Shown here piece by piece: positions 13,833-13,838 of a stretch of 13,838 nucleotides of DNA. Position 1 is the first letter of the stretch. Every line of letters starts with the position of its first letter. Under the pieces are notes generated by a model that was not told the DNA's origin, searched no databases, and worked only from the letters and a program-made list of their open reading frames with translations. The position numbers and the translations under genes are program-made. The stretch is from contig JAUHZW010000034.1 in the NCBI GenBank assembly GCA_030425745.1, positions 1 through 13,838 of the forward strand, written 5' to 3'. The DNA comes from Actinomycetes bacterium. Its GTDB lineage: Bacteria > Actinomycetota > Actinomycetes > S36-B12.

Positions 13833-13838
13833 AGGATA
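13833..13838 (-). promoter_or_regulatory. Candidate leaderless -10 box of the TetR gene
   Basis: On the minus strand TATCCT, a strong TANNNT match, ends seven bases before the ATG at 13825, placing the transcription start at or next to the start codon. The window ends here, so the -35 cannot be examined. Confidence 0.45.

Overview
The window is chromosomal DNA from a high-GC Gram-positive bacterium (Actinomycetota). Three things support this. GC content is very high, with strong G/C preference at third codon positions. The gene set rimO, pgsA, cinA, clgR, DUF3046, recA, recX is a classic actinobacterial core neighbourhood, and DUF3046 and ClgR are essentially actinobacterial families. RecA is closest in style to actinobacterial RecA. 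I cannot name the genus; a Propionibacteriales-like lineage is a guess.

Layout. Positions 86-2877 (+): a short RodZ-type HTH protein, then a tightly overlapped rimO-pgsA-cinA operon (ribosomal S12 modification, anionic phospholipid synthesis, pyridine nucleotide salvage). Positions 2889-3359 (-): a convergent SRPBCC protein. Positions 3559-3834 (+): clgR, regulator of Clp proteolysis. Positions 3883-9200 (-): a two-gene DNA repair operon, lhr followed 2 nt later by nei. Positions 9217-11412 (+): DUF3046, a PAPS-type sulfotransferase and an MFS transporter, joined by ATGA start/stop overlaps. Positions 11572-13189 (+): recA-recX. Positions 13211-13825 (-): a TetR-family regulator, convergent to recX.

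How it fits together. The right two thirds is dominated by genome maintenance: Lhr helicase, Nei glycosylase, RecA and RecX. The recA control region carries two recognisable DNA damage signals. One is a perfect LexA operator, which lies inside the last codons of the MFS gene. The other is a motif matching the LexA-independent RecA-NDp/PafBC promoter. The sulfotransferase-MFS pair sits between DUF3046 and recA, which are neighbours in mycobacteria, and looks like a lineage-specific insertion.

I see no mobile element, CRISPR array, tRNA, rRNA or convincing new defence system. The most distinctive details are small: a duplicated SD/start junction that creates an 11-codon mini-cistron between the sulfotransferase and MFS genes; a 14-bp tandem repeat duplicating the 3' end of nei; a 16-bp divergent promoter gap between lhr and DUF3046 with a central palindrome; and several probable leaderless promoters. 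All coding space is accounted for, and no gene-free stretch exceeds about 200 bases.
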